Assembly: GCA_009667805.1 (NCBI GenBank)
Contig: CM019071.1
Location: forward strand, 47,441,593-47,505,592
DNA from: Leptobrachium leishanense
Taxonomy: Eukaryota > Chordata > Amphibia > Anura > Megophryidae
Direction: 5' to 3'
Length of the DNA: 64,000 nt
Shown here: piece after piece, positions 46,726 to 59,150 of the stretch
Numbering within the stretch: the stretch's first letter is position 1
Layout of the letters: every line of letters begins with the position of its first letter
Translations under genes and position numbers: made by a program
The notes under the pieces: generated by a model
Told to the model about the DNA's origin: nothing
Database searches by the model: none
Seen by the model: the letters and a program-made list of their open reading frames with translations, nothing else

Positions 46726-46819
46726 TACCTGAAGGAGAGGCACTTGAGGACTTCAAAAAATACAAAAATTTATTGTTTAAAAATTCTTATTTCCCTCGGG
46801 CCTCTCCTCCAGGTATCTA
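46719..46819. repeat. 23-bp inverted repeat, fold-back
   Basis: ATATAGATACCTGAAGGAGA and TCTCCTCCAGGTATCTATAT form arms around a loop of about 50 bp. It may be a small MITE inserted at the microsatellite; no target duplication is clear. Confidence 0.6.
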
Positions 46820-47139
46820 TATATTTTTCTATGAGAGATTAGTGCAGCGGGCAATTGGAATTTTTGTTATTTTGGTGAGTGCTGTTCCCAGTGTTGAGAT
46901 ATATATATATTCACTGTCTATTCGTGTATGTGTATATATATATATATATATTATTTATTTATTTATAAAGGATTTTACCAGGAAGGATACATTGAGATTT
47001 CTCTCGTTTTCAAGTATGTCCTGGGTTCGAGAACATTGAAGTGTTACAGTTACAGAAACACAAAATAGTAAAATGCAAGATATTAACACAAGACCAAATA
47101 TACAGATTAACAGAAAAATAAATATGGAGGAAATAAAGT

Positions 47140-48541
47140 CATTATGTTACATGTTTACAGGCGCATTCTGTATATAGTCACCATGTTACATGTTTACAGG
47201 CGCATTCTGTATATCGTCACTGTGTTACATGTTTACAGGTGCATTCTGTATATAGTCACTGTGTTACATGTTTACAGGCGCATTCTGTATATAGTCACTG
47301 TGTTACATGTTTACAGGCGCATTCTGTATATAGTCACTGTGTCACATGTTTACAGGCGCATTCTGTATATAGTCACTGTGTTACATGTGTACAGGTGCAT
47401 TCTGTATATAGTCACTGTGTTACATGTTTACAGGAGCATTCTGTATATAGTCACTGTGTTACATGTTTACAGGCGCATTCTGTATATAGTCACTATGTTA
47501 CATGTTTACAGGCGCATTCTGTATATAGTCACTATGTTACATGTTTACAGGTGCATTCTGTATATAGTCACTGTGTTACATGTTTACAGGTGCATTCTGT
47601 ATATAGTCACTATGTTACATGTTTACAGGCGCATTCTGTATATAGTCACTGTGTTACATGTTTACAGGTGCATTCTGTATATAGTCACTATGTTACATGT
47701 TTACAGGAGCATTCTGTATATAGTCACTATGTTACATGTTTACAGGAGCATTCTGTATATAGTCACTGTGTTACATGTTTACAGGTGCATTCTGTATATA
47801 GTCACTATGTTACATGTTTACAGGTGCATTCTGTATATAGTCACTGTGTTACATGTTTACAGGTGCATTCTGTATATAGTCACTGTGTTACATGTTTACA
47901 GGTGCATTCTGTATATAGTCACTATGTTACATGTTTACAGGCGCATTCTGTATATAGTCACTGTGTTACATGTTTACAGGTGCATTCTGTATATAGTCAC
48001 TGTGTTACATGTTTACAGGTGCATTCTGTATATAGTCACTATGTTACATGTTTACAGGCGCATTCTGTATATAGTCACTGTGTTACATGTTTACAGGTGC
48101 ATTCTGTATATAGTCACTGTGTTACATGTTTACAGGTGCATTCTGTATATAGTCACTATGTTACATGTTTACAGGCGCATTCTGTATATAGTCACTATGT
48201 TACATGTTTACAGGCACATTCTGTATATAGTCACTATGTTACATGTTTACAGGCGCATTCTGTATATAGTCACTGTGTTACATGTTTACAGGTGCATTCT
48301 GTATATAGTCACTGTGTTACATGTTTACAGGTGCATTCTGTATATAGTCACTGTGTTACATGTTTACAGGCGCATTCTGTATATAGTCACTATGTTACAT
48401 GTTTACAGGCGCATTCTGTATATAGTCACTGTGTTACATGTTTACAGGTGCATTCTGTATATAGTCACTGTGTTACATGTTTACAGGTGCATTCTGTATA
48501 TAGTCACTGTGTTACATGTTTACAGGTGCATTCTGTATTGA
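47140..48541 (-). repeat. 39-bp array, about 36 units, LINE-derived
   Basis: The unit on the minus strand is GAATGCACCTGTAAACATGT plus AACAYAGTGACTATATACA, the same as at 18.5 kb and 27.24 kb. Variation is mostly at two sites (TGTA/TATG before ACAT, and GCGC/GTGC/GAGC). The plus-strand frames of about 465 codons (HVYRCILYIVTV) exist only because 39 is a multiple of three. Confidence 0.97.
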
Positions 48542-49175
48542 GGTATGTTAATAGGGATCTCTTAAGGGACTTTAGACTGGGGGAAGATTTGACGGTGTTT
48601 GGGAGGTTATTCCATAATTGTGGTGCTCTGTAGGAAAATGAGGATCGAGCCATTTTCTTTTTGTATTGTGGTATTGTAAGTAAGGTGCTGGTCCTGGATT
48701 GGAGGTTATAGGATGAGGGAACTGCCGGGGGAAGCAGTCTATTCAGGTAGGGTGGTAGCTTCCCAGAAAAGCTCTTAAACACCAGGTTGGAAAGGTGAAG
48801 GGTGCGTCTAGATTCCAGCGACGGCCAGTTTAGTTCTTTTAACATGTCACAATGGGGTCATGTAGTTACATTGTAGCACAAAGCGACAGAACGAGTTATA
48901 CAATGTAGTAAGTTTCTGGAGGTGTGTTTGTGGGGCGGCTGCATACTTACATCTCCGTATTCAATAGCCGGCATAAGCATTTGCTGTACAATCTGCTTTC
49001 TTACCGCGGGGTTCAGGCAGGATTTGTTTCTGTACAGGGCACCTAGTTTGGGGTAAAGTTTAGATGAGAGTTTTTCGATGTGGGGCCAAAAGATAGATTT
49101 GGGTCTAACCACATACCTAGATATTTGAGAGAAGTGACTGTGGTCAGCGTGAGGTTTGATTTTGTCCCAACACAT
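48504..49175 (-). pseudogene. LINE ORF2 C-terminal fragment
   Basis: Two frames carry the end of ORF2: 49175-48858 (PHIEKLSSKLYPKLGALYRN, VRKQIVQQMLMPAIEYGDV) and 48845-48504 (MLKELNWPSLESRRTL, YRAPQLWNNLPNTVKSSPSL, ending ECTCKHVTQ). A frameshift near 48850 separates them. No reverse-transcriptase catalytic motif is present. Confidence 0.85.
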
Positions 49176-49198
49176 AGATGGGGTGTTTGCAATTTGTG

Positions 49199-49270
49199 TA
49201 TATATATATATTATAAAATGTGAGTGACTAAGTATATATGTGTATGTCTGTGTATATTTATGTGTATATA
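49199..49270. repeat. TA/TG microsatellite, left block
   Basis: TATATATATA and TGTGTATATA runs lead up to the TA target of the first Tc1 element. Confidence 0.85.
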
Positions 49271-50886
<1,616 letters not shown>

Positions 50887-51204
50887 TATGTGAGTGTGTA
50901 TTTATGTGTTTGTGTGTAAATATGTGTGTATATTTATGTATGAGTGTGTATGTGTGTATATTTATATATGTGTGTTTGTATGTATATATGCATGTATATA
51001 CACATACATTTATTTTTTTATAAATAAATGTATGTGTATGTGTGTGTATATATATTTGTGTGTGTCTGTGTATATTTATGTATGAGTGTGTATGTTATGT
51101 TTATATGTGTGTGTATATTTGAGTGTATGTGTATATATATTTGTGTGTTTGTATGTATATGCATGTGTATATATATATATATGTGTGTATGTATAATATA
51201 TATA
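50887..51204. repeat. TG/TA microsatellite, middle block
   Basis: TGTGTGTATATTTATGTATG-like sequence runs between the two Tc1 elements and resembles the outer blocks, so the three blocks were once one array. Confidence 0.9.
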
Positions 51205-52821
51205 CAGTTGTGTTCAAAATTATTCAACCCCCAATGCTGTAAAGGGTTTTAGGGAATTTAGTGACATTTGTAATTGTATTCAGAATGAAATCCTACAAGG
51301 ACTTTTTAAAGAACCATATGCAACTAAAATGACATCAATTGGTTTTGTAATACAGTAGTAAATGTTTCTTTTGTGAATTCTTCATTGACACAATTATTCA
51401 ACCCCTTAAAGACTACCACTCTGAAGAACAGAGGTTCATTCAAGTGTTTTCAATCAGGTATTGAAAACACCTGTGGATGTCACGGAGCAGCAATAAAGCA
51501 TAATAAGCACCAATTAGGCAGCTTTAAAATGACTGTGATACTCAGCTCCTTCTAGACATTTACTGGTGTGGTTACAAACATGGTGAAGTCAAGAGAATGG
51601 TCCAGGAAGACAAGAGAAGAGGTGATTACTCTTCACAGGAAGGGCAATGGCTATAAGAAGATTGCAAAGATGTTAAACATACCAAGAGAGACCATAGGAA
51701 GCATCATTCGCAAATTCAAGGCAAAGGGCACTGTTGAAACGCTACCTGGTCGTGGCAGAAAGAAGATGCTGACTTCGACTGCTGTGCGCTACCTGAAGCG
51801 TAGAGTGGAGAAAAGTCCCCGTGTGACTGCTGAGGAACTGAGAAAAGATTTATCAGATGTGGGTACTGAAGTTTCAGCTCAGACAATACGGCGCACACTG
51901 CGTAATGAAGGCCTCCATGCCAGAACTCCCAGGCGCACCCCCTTGCTGTCTCCAAAGAATAAGAAGAGTCGACTGCAGTATGCCAAAAGTCATGTGGACA
52001 AACCACAGAAGTTTTGGGATAGTGTTCTGTGGACTGATGAAACAAAATTAGAACTGTTTGGGCCCATGGATCAACGCTATGTTTGGAGGAGGAAGAACAA
52101 GGCCTATGAAGAAAAGAACACCTTGCCTACTGTGAAGCATGGCGGGGGGGTCAATCATGCTTTGGGGCTGTTTTACTTCTGCAGGTACAGGGAAGCTTCA
52201 GCGTGTGCAAGGTACCATGAATTCTCTTCAGTACCAGGAGATATTGGATGACAATGTGATGCAGTCCGTCACAAACCTGAGGCTTGGGAGACGTTGGACC
52301 TTGCAACAGGACAATGATCCCAAGCATACCTCCAAGTCCACTAGAGCATGGTTGCAGATTAAAGGCTGGAACATTTTGGAGTGGCCATCGCAGTCACCTG
52401 ACTTAAATCCGATTGAGAACCTCTGGTGGGACTTAAAGAAAGCAGTTGCAGTGCGCAAGCCTAAGAATGTGACTGAACTGGAGGCTTTTGCCCATGACGA
52501 ATGGGCGAAGATACCCGTAGATCGCTGCAAGACACTTGTGTCAAGCTATGCTTCACGTTTAAAAGCTGTTATAACTGTAAAAGGATGTTGTACTTAGTAC
52601 TAAGATTGAATGTCACTTGGGGGTTGAATAAAACTGATAATGATGTGAGCACAGAAAAGACATTTGTGGTTATTTCATTATAAATGTTATGTTATATTTG
52701 TCTGACCTACACGTGCCTCTTTGATTTAATTGTAAGCAAGATGACTGAATGATCAAAATCAATGTCAAACTGGTCAAAACACTCAATTTCAGTGGGGGTT
52801 GAATAATTTTGAACACAACTG
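51205..52821 (+). mobile_element. Tc1 element B, complete with IR/DR ends
   Basis: The 1617-bp element begins CAGTTGTGTTCAAAATTATT and ends with the exact complement, flanked by TA (51203-51204, 52822-52823). Inner repeats of TTATTCAACCCC occur near 51393 and, inverted, near 52616. It is a different family from element A. Confidence 0.95.
51580..52597 (+). pseudogene. Tc1 transposase B, one-base frameshift
   Basis: The ATG at 51580 (MVKSREWSRKTREEVITLHR) is preferred over 51568 because Tc1 proteins start about there. The helix-turn-helix pair, the LPGRGRKKM linker and WTDETKLELFG (first Asp) are intact. After HGGG the frame is lost in a run of seven G at 52144-52150, where six would continue into SIMLWGCF. 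The rest is open: QQDNDPKHTS (second Asp), LNPIENLWWDL (Glu, 34 residues on) and the stop at 52597. Without that G it would be about 338 residues, normal for Tc1. The extra G could be a real mutation or a sequencing error. Confidence 0.92.
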
Positions 52822-53117
52822 TAGATATAATGTGTGTGTTTGTATGTATATCTGTGTGTATATTTGTGTGTTTGTATGTATATGTGTGTGTGTATTTATA
52901 TACAGTGTGTGTGTTTTTCATATATATGTGTATATATGTGTGTGTGTGTGTGTTTATATACAGTGTGTGTGTGTGTATTTATATACAGTGTGTGTGTGTG
53001 TGTGTGTTTATATACAGTGTGTGTGTGTGTGTGTATTTATATACAGTGTGTGTGTGTGTGTGTTTATATACAGTGTGTGTGTGTGTGTGTTTATATACAG
53101 TGTGTGTGTGTGTGTGC
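52822..53117. repeat. (TG)n/TATACAG microsatellite, right block
   Basis: Runs of TG separated by TTTATATACAG at about 40-bp spacing end immediately before a GC-rich promoter at 53118. Confidence 0.9.
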
Positions 53118-53470
53118 GCAGTGGCGGCGCCGGTGGTTGCCGGATGCTGCTGTTGGTGTGCGCTGCGGTTGCTAGGTGGCACTGCTGCTGCTGCTGCTGC
53201 TGCTTTTGTGAGAGAAGAAGAAAACATCCTTTATCCTGGGAGAGACGAGGAGCTCTGAGCGCGATGGGGGAGCGCAGAGTGCGGCGAGGGGGGCAGCGGG
53301 CTGAGCGCAGTGTGAGCTCCGCGCGCTAGTGACCGTCCTGGACGGATGAGGGTCTTTTTTCGGGAACATACACGAAACCCCCCTCCATAAAAGAGATCGG
53401 GTAGAATCCTCTGGCGTTTGCTGCGGAATTCCTGACGGATCCCGGCGCGGGGGGAGCAGAGCGAGCGAGG
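53118..53470 (+). promoter_or_regulatory. GC-rich promoter and 5' UTR
   Basis: After the microsatellite the DNA turns abruptly CpG-rich (GCAGTGGCGGCGCCGG; GAGCGCGATGGGGGAGCGCA; CTCCGCGCGCTAG) and leads to the ATG at 53471. A (CTG)7 tract lies at 53182-53202. Upstream ATGs such as 53264 open short frames with no splice or domain support, and the transcription start is not determined. Confidence 0.5.
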
Positions 53471-53597
53471 ATGCCGGTGGAGGCCGCGGATGGTGGGAGC
53501 GCAGTGCAATGGGGAGAATTCCAGGGGACGTGGAGCAGAGACCGCGAGGACGGGGAGGTGCGAGGCCAGAGGCTGCTGCGCGGGTGGTGGACTGACG
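53471..53597 (+). CDS. Clathrin/AP-binding protein (CLBA1/aftiphilin-like), exon 1
   Basis: The ATG at 53471 (context GAGGATGC) starts 42 codons plus one base, MPVEAADGGSAVQWGEFQGT, then WSRDREDGEVRGQRLLRGWW and TD, ending at a strong GTAAGT donor. WGEF is a WxxF-type motif and the segment recalls the WGDFEGF-type start of CLBA1 and aftiphilin, which bind AP-1/AP-2 ears and clathrin during vesicle traffic. It joins exon 2 in phase 1 (G|AT) giving WWTDDRWEAF. Family naming is from motif memory, not a search. Confidence 0.6.
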
Positions 53598-54206
53598 GTA
53601 AGTGCGAACCCGCAGACGCATGGAGGGGACGACGACAATGCAACCCCATGCATACACAGCAGGGACACGCACAGTGTGCGTCTGTGTACATTGTTATGGT
53701 TTCTGTACAGATCACCGTGTTTTGTAATATTTGTGATTCTCCCAGATTAACCCTGCGTCTCCCAGTCACTGCTTGCTGTGGTCTCTGGTGCCGGGTATAT
53801 GTGTGTGGTTCTGCAGTGTGTGTCACTGTTTGCTCTGTGTGCGTGCGTAGCTATGTATCAGCATATACACGTATGTTGTGAGTAATACGTATGTGTCAGT
53901 GCGCGTGTTGCGCGTCTGGTTCGCGTTGTAGTGGCTGATGACGAGGTATGTGCCCACGCACAGCATGATAATTACCCGCATGTGGAGGCAGATAATGAAC
54001 TCCGCCATGGTGTGTGTGACGCCAGCAGCTCCTCTCCAGCGGGGGAGGGGATCAGGACTGATCGATTCAAAGAGTTTATATGTGTATATTACATGTAACA
54101 GGGGGGAATCCTCTGCAGGAGCGATCACTGGATCCCGTAAAGTCTGTAAATTCCTGATCCACTGCCCCTCCCCCATTACGCGAATCCACAAATATTACAG
54201 AAGCGC
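53598..54206. other. Intron 1, first part
   Basis: This is intron sequence without exons or repeats that I recognise, apart from TG-rich stretches at 53800-53900. Confidence 0.4.
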
Positions 54207-54213
54207 GTGTCAG

Positions 54214-54716
54214 AGACCACCTGTGCCAGATCCACCTGTGCCAGATCCACCTGTGCTGTGCCAGATCCACCTGTGCCAGATCCACCTGTGCCAGATCCAC
54301 CTGTGCTGTGCCAGACTCACCTGTGCCAGATTCACCTGTGCCATATTCATCTGTGCCAGATCCACCTGTGCCAGATCCACCTGTGCCAGATTCACCTGTG
54401 CCAGATTCGCCTGTGCCAGATCCACCTGTGCCAGATCCATCTGTGCCAGATTCACCTGTGCCAGATCCACCTGTGCCAGATTCACCTGTGCCAGATCCGC
54501 CTGTGCCAGATCCGCCTGTGCCAGATTCGCCTGTGCCAGATTCGCCTGTGCCAGATCCACCTGTGCCAGATCCACCTGTGCCAGATTCATCTGTGCCAGA
54601 TCCACCTGTGCCAGATCCACCTGTGCCAGATTCATCTGTGCCAGATCCACCTGTGCCAGATCCACCTGTGCCAGATCCATCTGTGCCAGATCCACCTGTG
54701 CCAGATCCACCTGTGC
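54214..54716. repeat. 15-bp minisatellite, about 33 units
   Basis: The unit CTGTGCCAGATCCAC (variants ATTCAC, ATCCGC, ATCCAT) repeats in intron 1. Frames reading PVPDP, CARST or HLCQI on the plus strand and LAQVD on the minus strand are repeat artefacts. Confidence 0.95.
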
Positions 54717-55600
54717 GAAGGGATGGATCCTGGGATCAGGTGACATTATCCTCATATCCCAGGGTCACATGACAACTCCTGGAATCCTAAGGTCATGTGA
54801 CGGGATCCTTGAATCCTGAGGTCAAGTGATGGGATCCTGGAATCCTGAGGTCAAGTGATGGGATCCTGGAATCCTGAGAATAAGTGATGGGATCCTGGAA
54901 TCCTGAGGTCAAGTGATGGGATCCTGGAATCCAAAGGGCAAGTGATGGGATCCTGGAATCCAAAGGGCAAGTGATGGGATCCTGGAATCCTGAGATCAAG
55001 TGATGGGAACGTGGAATCCTAAGATCATGAGATGTCTTTCAGGAATCATGAGGTTAAGAGTCAATATCCTGGAATCCTGAGGTCATGCGATGGCAACCTG
55101 GAATCGTGAAGTCAAGTGTCGGGCCCCTGGAGTCCTGATGTCAGTTGGCAGGATTCGGTAATCCTAATGTCGTGAGATAGGATCCTGGAATGCTGGGATC
55201 AGGTGACAGGATCCTGAAATCCCAAGGCCAAGTGACGGGATACTGGAATCCCAAGATCACGTGATAGAATCCAGAATCCTGAGGTCAGGTGACAGGACCT
55301 TGTAAATCATGAGGTCAAGTGAAAATATCCTGGAATCCTAAGGTCACGTGACGGGATTCTAGAATTGTGAGACCAATTGTCGAGATCCTGGAATCCTGAG
55401 GTCAGTTGACAAGATCTTGGAATCCTATGATCTGGTGGCAGTATCCTCTAATCCTGCGGTCAGGTGACAATATTCTGGAATCCCCAGGTCAAGTGATGGG
55501 AAACTGGAATTTTACAGTCGTGTGACAGGATCCAGGGATCCTGTGCCCATGTGAAGGGATCTCATAATATTTTGCTAATGACAGGATCCTGGAACATATA
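54717..55600. repeat. Degenerate repeats of about 29 bp
   Basis: GATCCTGGAATCCTGAGGTC and AAGTGATGG modules repeat, homogeneous at 54800-55000 and increasingly diverged to 55600. Confidence 0.85.
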
Positions 55601-55900
55601 AGATAATGTGACGATGCCTTAAATTCTACAGCAGCAAAGACATTCCGATACAGGAAGCCGACTCACGCTAATCCCACCAGGACCTTGGGACCTCTCGAAT
55701 GAAATGATGTGGGCTTCAGAGAATCCCAATAGGTCATTGTTCACCAGTTTTCAGGCTTAACTTGAAAACTCGAGAAGGCTCGGGCAGCACGTGGGTACTA
55801 GTGGGTGTCCATGGTTCTGCCCAGAAAGTTTTGTTACCCATATCTGGTAGCATGTTGTGCCCCTCTCTCTCCTACAACACCTGCAACTCTTCCAACTACA
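55601..55900. other. Intron 1 spacer
   Basis: I see nothing recognisable. Confidence 0.35.
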
Positions 55901-56620
55901 CAAGCCCAACAAGGAGAACACCAACTGATCAAAGATGGAGAATGCCAACTGAGCAAGGGCTGAGATTGAACACCAACAAAAGTGGAAAAAGCCAACTGGA
56001 CAACGGTGGTGAACACAAACTGAGCAAGCATTGAGAACACCAACAGAATAAAAACGGAGAACATCAACTGGACCTGGGTGGATTACACAAATTGGGCAAA
56101 AATGGAGAACACCATCTGGACAAAAGAGTAGAACACAAAGTGAGCAGGGATGGAGAACACGAACTGAGAACTGACCAAAGGTGGAGAACGCCAACTGAGC
56201 AAGGGTTGAGAACACCAATAGAATGCCAATCTGTCAAGGATGGAGAACACAGATTGGACAAGGATGGAGTACACAGATTGGACAAGGATGGAGAACACCA
56301 TCTGGACAAGAGAGTAGAACACGAAGTGAGCAGGGATGTAGAACACGACCTGAGAACTGACCAAAGGTCGAGAACGCCAACTGAGCAAGGGTTGAGAACA
56401 CCAATAGAATGCCAACCTGACAAGGATGGAGAACACAGATTGGACAAGGATGGAGAACACCATCTGGATAAGAGAGTAGAACATGAAGTGAGGAGGGGTA
56501 GAGAACTCCAATAGGGCAACAATGGAGAACATCAACTGTAAAAGGAAGGAAGACCGAACACCAACTGGACAAGAAAGGAGAATGGCAAGTGAGCAAATGC
56601 ACAATGATGTAGAACTATTG
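55901..56620. repeat. Degenerate GGAGAACAC repeats
   Basis: Modules such as AAGGATGGAGAACACCAACTG of about 21 bp repeat with a superimposed period of about 185 bp (compare 56100-56260 with 56280-56450). The minus-strand Leu/Ser/Phe-rich frames here are artefacts. Confidence 0.85.
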
Positions 56621-56788
56621 GTGACCCAATCCAGTGGCTGTCAAGGCCGAGCACATTGAGAGCCATTGGTGGAAGCTGAATCCCGAAGAACGTGAAATCC
56701 AGGAACTTGAGATAGGAGTTCAGTGGCCTCAGATTCTGGCTGAAACTAATGCCTTGCACAGGCCTCTGGGATCCCGCTGGAGAGGGGT

Positions 56789-58290
56789 GAGGGCATGTAG
56801 GCCCCCTAGGGTCACAGTGTGGAATGACAGTGACATGTTTAATGGTCAGCGCCCCCTAGGGTCACATTGTGTAATGACAGTGACATGTTTAATGGTCAGC
56901 GCCCCCTAGGGTCACAGTGTATAATGACAGGGACATGTTTAATGATCAGCGCCCCCTAGGGTCACAGTGTGGAATGACAGTGACATGTTTAATGGACAGC
57001 GCCCCCTAGGGTCACATTGTGTAATGACAGTGACATGTTTAATGGTCAGCGCCCCCTAGGGTCACAGTGTATAATGACAGTGACATGTTTAATGGTCAGC
57101 GCCCCCTAGGGTCACAGTGTATAATGACAGTGACATGTTTAATGGTCAGCGGCCCCTAGGGTCACAGTGTGTATAATGACAGTGACATGTTTAATGGTCA
57201 GCGCCCCCTAGGGTCACAGTGTATAATGACAGTGACATGTTTAATGGTCAGCGCCCCCTAGGTCACAGTGTATAATGACAGTGACGTGTTTAATGGTCAG
57301 CGCCCCCTAGGGTCACAGTGTATAATGACAGTGACATGTTTAATGGTCAGCGCCCCCTAGGGTCACAGTATAGTGACAGTGACATGTTTAATGGTCAGCG
57401 CCCCCTAGGGTCACAGTGTGTAATGACAGTGACATGTTTAATGGTCAGCGCCCCCTAGGGTCACAGTGTATAATAACAGTGACATGTTTAATGGTCAGCG
57501 CCCCCTTGGGTCACAGTGTATAATGACAGTGACATGTTTAATGGTCAGCGCCCCCTAGGGTCACAGTGTATAATGACAGGGAAATGTTTAATGCTCAGCG
57601 CCCCCTAGGGTCACAGTGTATAATGACAGGGACATGTTTAATGGTTGGCGCCCCTAGGGTCACAGTGTATAATGACAGTGACATGTTTAATGGTCAGCGC
57701 CCCCTAGGGTCACAGTGTAATAATGACAGGGACATGTTTAATGCTCAGCGCCCCCTAGGGTCACAGTGTGTAATGACAGTGACATGTTTAATGGTCAGCG
57801 CCCCCTAGGGTCACAGTGTATAATGACAGGCACATGTTTAATGCTCAGCGCCCCCTAGGGTCACAGTGTATAATGACAGGGACATGTTTAATGGTCAGCG
57901 CCCCCTAGGGTCACAGTGTATAGTGACAGTGACATGTTTAATGGTCAGCACCCCCTAGGGCAGGGGTGGGCAATTACGGCCCTCCAGATGTTTTGAAACT
58001 ACATTTCCCTTGAGGCTCTACAGACCTAATGAGCAGCCGAGCATCACGGTAAATGTAGTTTCAAAACATCTGGAGGGCCATGATTGCCCACCCCTGCCCT
58101 AGGGTCACAGTGTATAGTGACAGTGACATGTTTAATGGTCAGCGCCCCCTAGGGTCACAGTGTGTAATGACAGTGACATGTTTAATGGTCAGCGCCCCCT
58201 AGGGTCACAGTGTATAATGACAGTGACATGTTTAATGGTCAGCGCCCCCTAGGGTCACAGTGTATAATGACAGTGACACTGTGTTTAATC
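56789..58290. repeat. 50-bp minisatellite, about 26 units
   Basis: The unit GCGCCCCCTAGGGTCACAGT plus GTATAATGACAGTGACATGTTTAATGGTCA (quoted in parts) repeats up to 30 bp before exon 2. It is interrupted once by a MITE at 57961-58096. Confidence 0.95.
57961..58096. mobile_element. hAT MITE with CCCTAGGG duplication
   Basis: The 136-bp element starts CAGGGGTGGGCAATTACGGC and ends with its inverse (GGCCATGATTGCCCACCCCTG in part). Almost its entire length is a hairpin (CCAGATGTTTTGAAACTACA). It is flanked on both sides by CCCTAGGG, an 8-bp hAT target duplication supplied by the 50-bp unit. Confidence 0.92.
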
Positions 58291-58321
58291 CTTCCGTTAA
58301 CCCTCTCCTTTCCATTTTCAG

Positions 58322-58452
58322 ATCGCTGGGAAGCATTCGCAGACACAGATCATGTAGATGCTGGTTCTCCGGATTTGTCAGCGGGCGGGCAGTGGTGGTG
58401 TGATGACAGCACATTGTTGTGTACAGGAGCCGCACATCAACCTACAGACACA
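58322..58452 (+). CDS. Clathrin/AP-binding protein, exon 2
   Basis: The acceptor CCTTTCCATTTTCAG and the donor GTGAGT flank 131 bases. In frame with exon 1 it reads DRWEAFADTDHVDAGSPDLS, then AGGQWWCDDSTLLCTGAAHQ and PTDT, ending in phase 0. WEAF is a second WxxF motif followed by acidic residues, as in AP-ear ligands. The 50-bp array ends just upstream of the acceptor. Confidence 0.65.
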
Positions 58453-58714
58453 GTGAGTTAAAAAAATAAAAAAAAGCTAATGCTGCCGGGGATTTTAATT
58501 TCTTAATGAATAAAAGAAAACAATGTGTAACAACATATAATAACTTTATTGTACAGCTTCACAAACACATTGTCACATGATCAAACCGAGGACGACAGAC
58601 TCTTCACTAATAAGTCTTTTAAGTCCAGATTTTCAGGTAAATCGTTGCCGGACATTTCGTATCAAATCATCAAACTGTAAATTAAAATTATTTTTTTTAC
58701 CCTTTCTGAGCTAA
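58453..58714. other. Intron 2, first part
   Basis: AT-rich intron sequence with no further feature. Confidence 0.35.
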
Positions 58715-59150
58715 AGCGGCGGCAGTGAAATACGGTGCCTGTTCGGCGGCAGTGAAATACGGTGCCTGTTCGGCGGCAGTGAAATACGGTGCTGTTTGTG
58801 ACAGTGAAATATGGTGCCTGTTCGGCGGCAGTGAAATACGGTGCCTGTTCGGCGGCAGTGAAATACGGTGCTGTTCTGCGGCAGTGAAATACGGTGTTGT
58901 TCGGCAGCAGTGAAATTCGGTGCTGTTCGGCAGCAGTGAAATACGGTGCTGTTCGGCGGCAGTGAAATACGGTGCTGTTCGGCAGCAGTGAAATACGATG
59001 CTGTTCGGCAGCAGTGAAATATGGTGCTGTTCGGCAGCAGTGAAATACGGTGCTGTTCGGCGGCAGTGAAATACGGTGCTGTTCGGCGGCAGTGAAATAC
59101 GGTGCTGTTCGGCGGCAGTGAAATACGGTGATGTTCGGCGGCAGTGAAAT
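58715..59150. repeat. 26-bp minisatellite, about 17 units
   Basis: The unit GTTCGGCGGCAGTGAAATAC plus GGTGCT repeats. The same words occur once, inverted, inside the MITE at 61690-61730 (TTCACTGCCCTCGAACAGGC, ACCG), and the array runs directly into the matching MITE interior at 59150-59380. Confidence 0.95.

Larger units (their letters stand above)
46950..49198 (-). mobile_element. LINE copy, 5'-truncated, with array
   Basis: Reading on the minus strand: C-terminal ORF2 (49175 to 48504), then the 39-bp array (48541 to 47144), then the 3' UTR (47130 to 46970, with GAGAAATCTCAATGTATCC inverted) and a TTTA-type tail at about 46950-46968. It belongs to the same family as 23.4-27.5 kb. It ends at the left edge of a TA-rich microsatellite. 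Confidence 0.9.

Noticed and set aside
47144..48633. Two plus-strand frames of about 465 codons
   Set aside because: They are read-through of a 39-bp (13-codon) repeat, on the strand opposite to the LINE from which it derives.
52799..53329. Cys/Val-rich plus-strand frames
   Set aside because: They are translations of a (TG)n microsatellite running into the promoter.
53172..53826. Minus-strand Pro/Ser-rich frames over the promoter
   Set aside because: They are the complement of a GC-rich 5' UTR and exon 1; splice logic supports only the plus strand.
54207..54819. PVPDP/CARST/LAQVD repeat proteins
   Set aside because: A 15-bp repeat open in several frames on both strands, inside an intron.
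56064..56604. Minus-strand Leu/Phe/Ser-rich protein
   Set aside because: It is the complement of degenerate GGAGAACAC repeats; internal repetition follows the DNA period.
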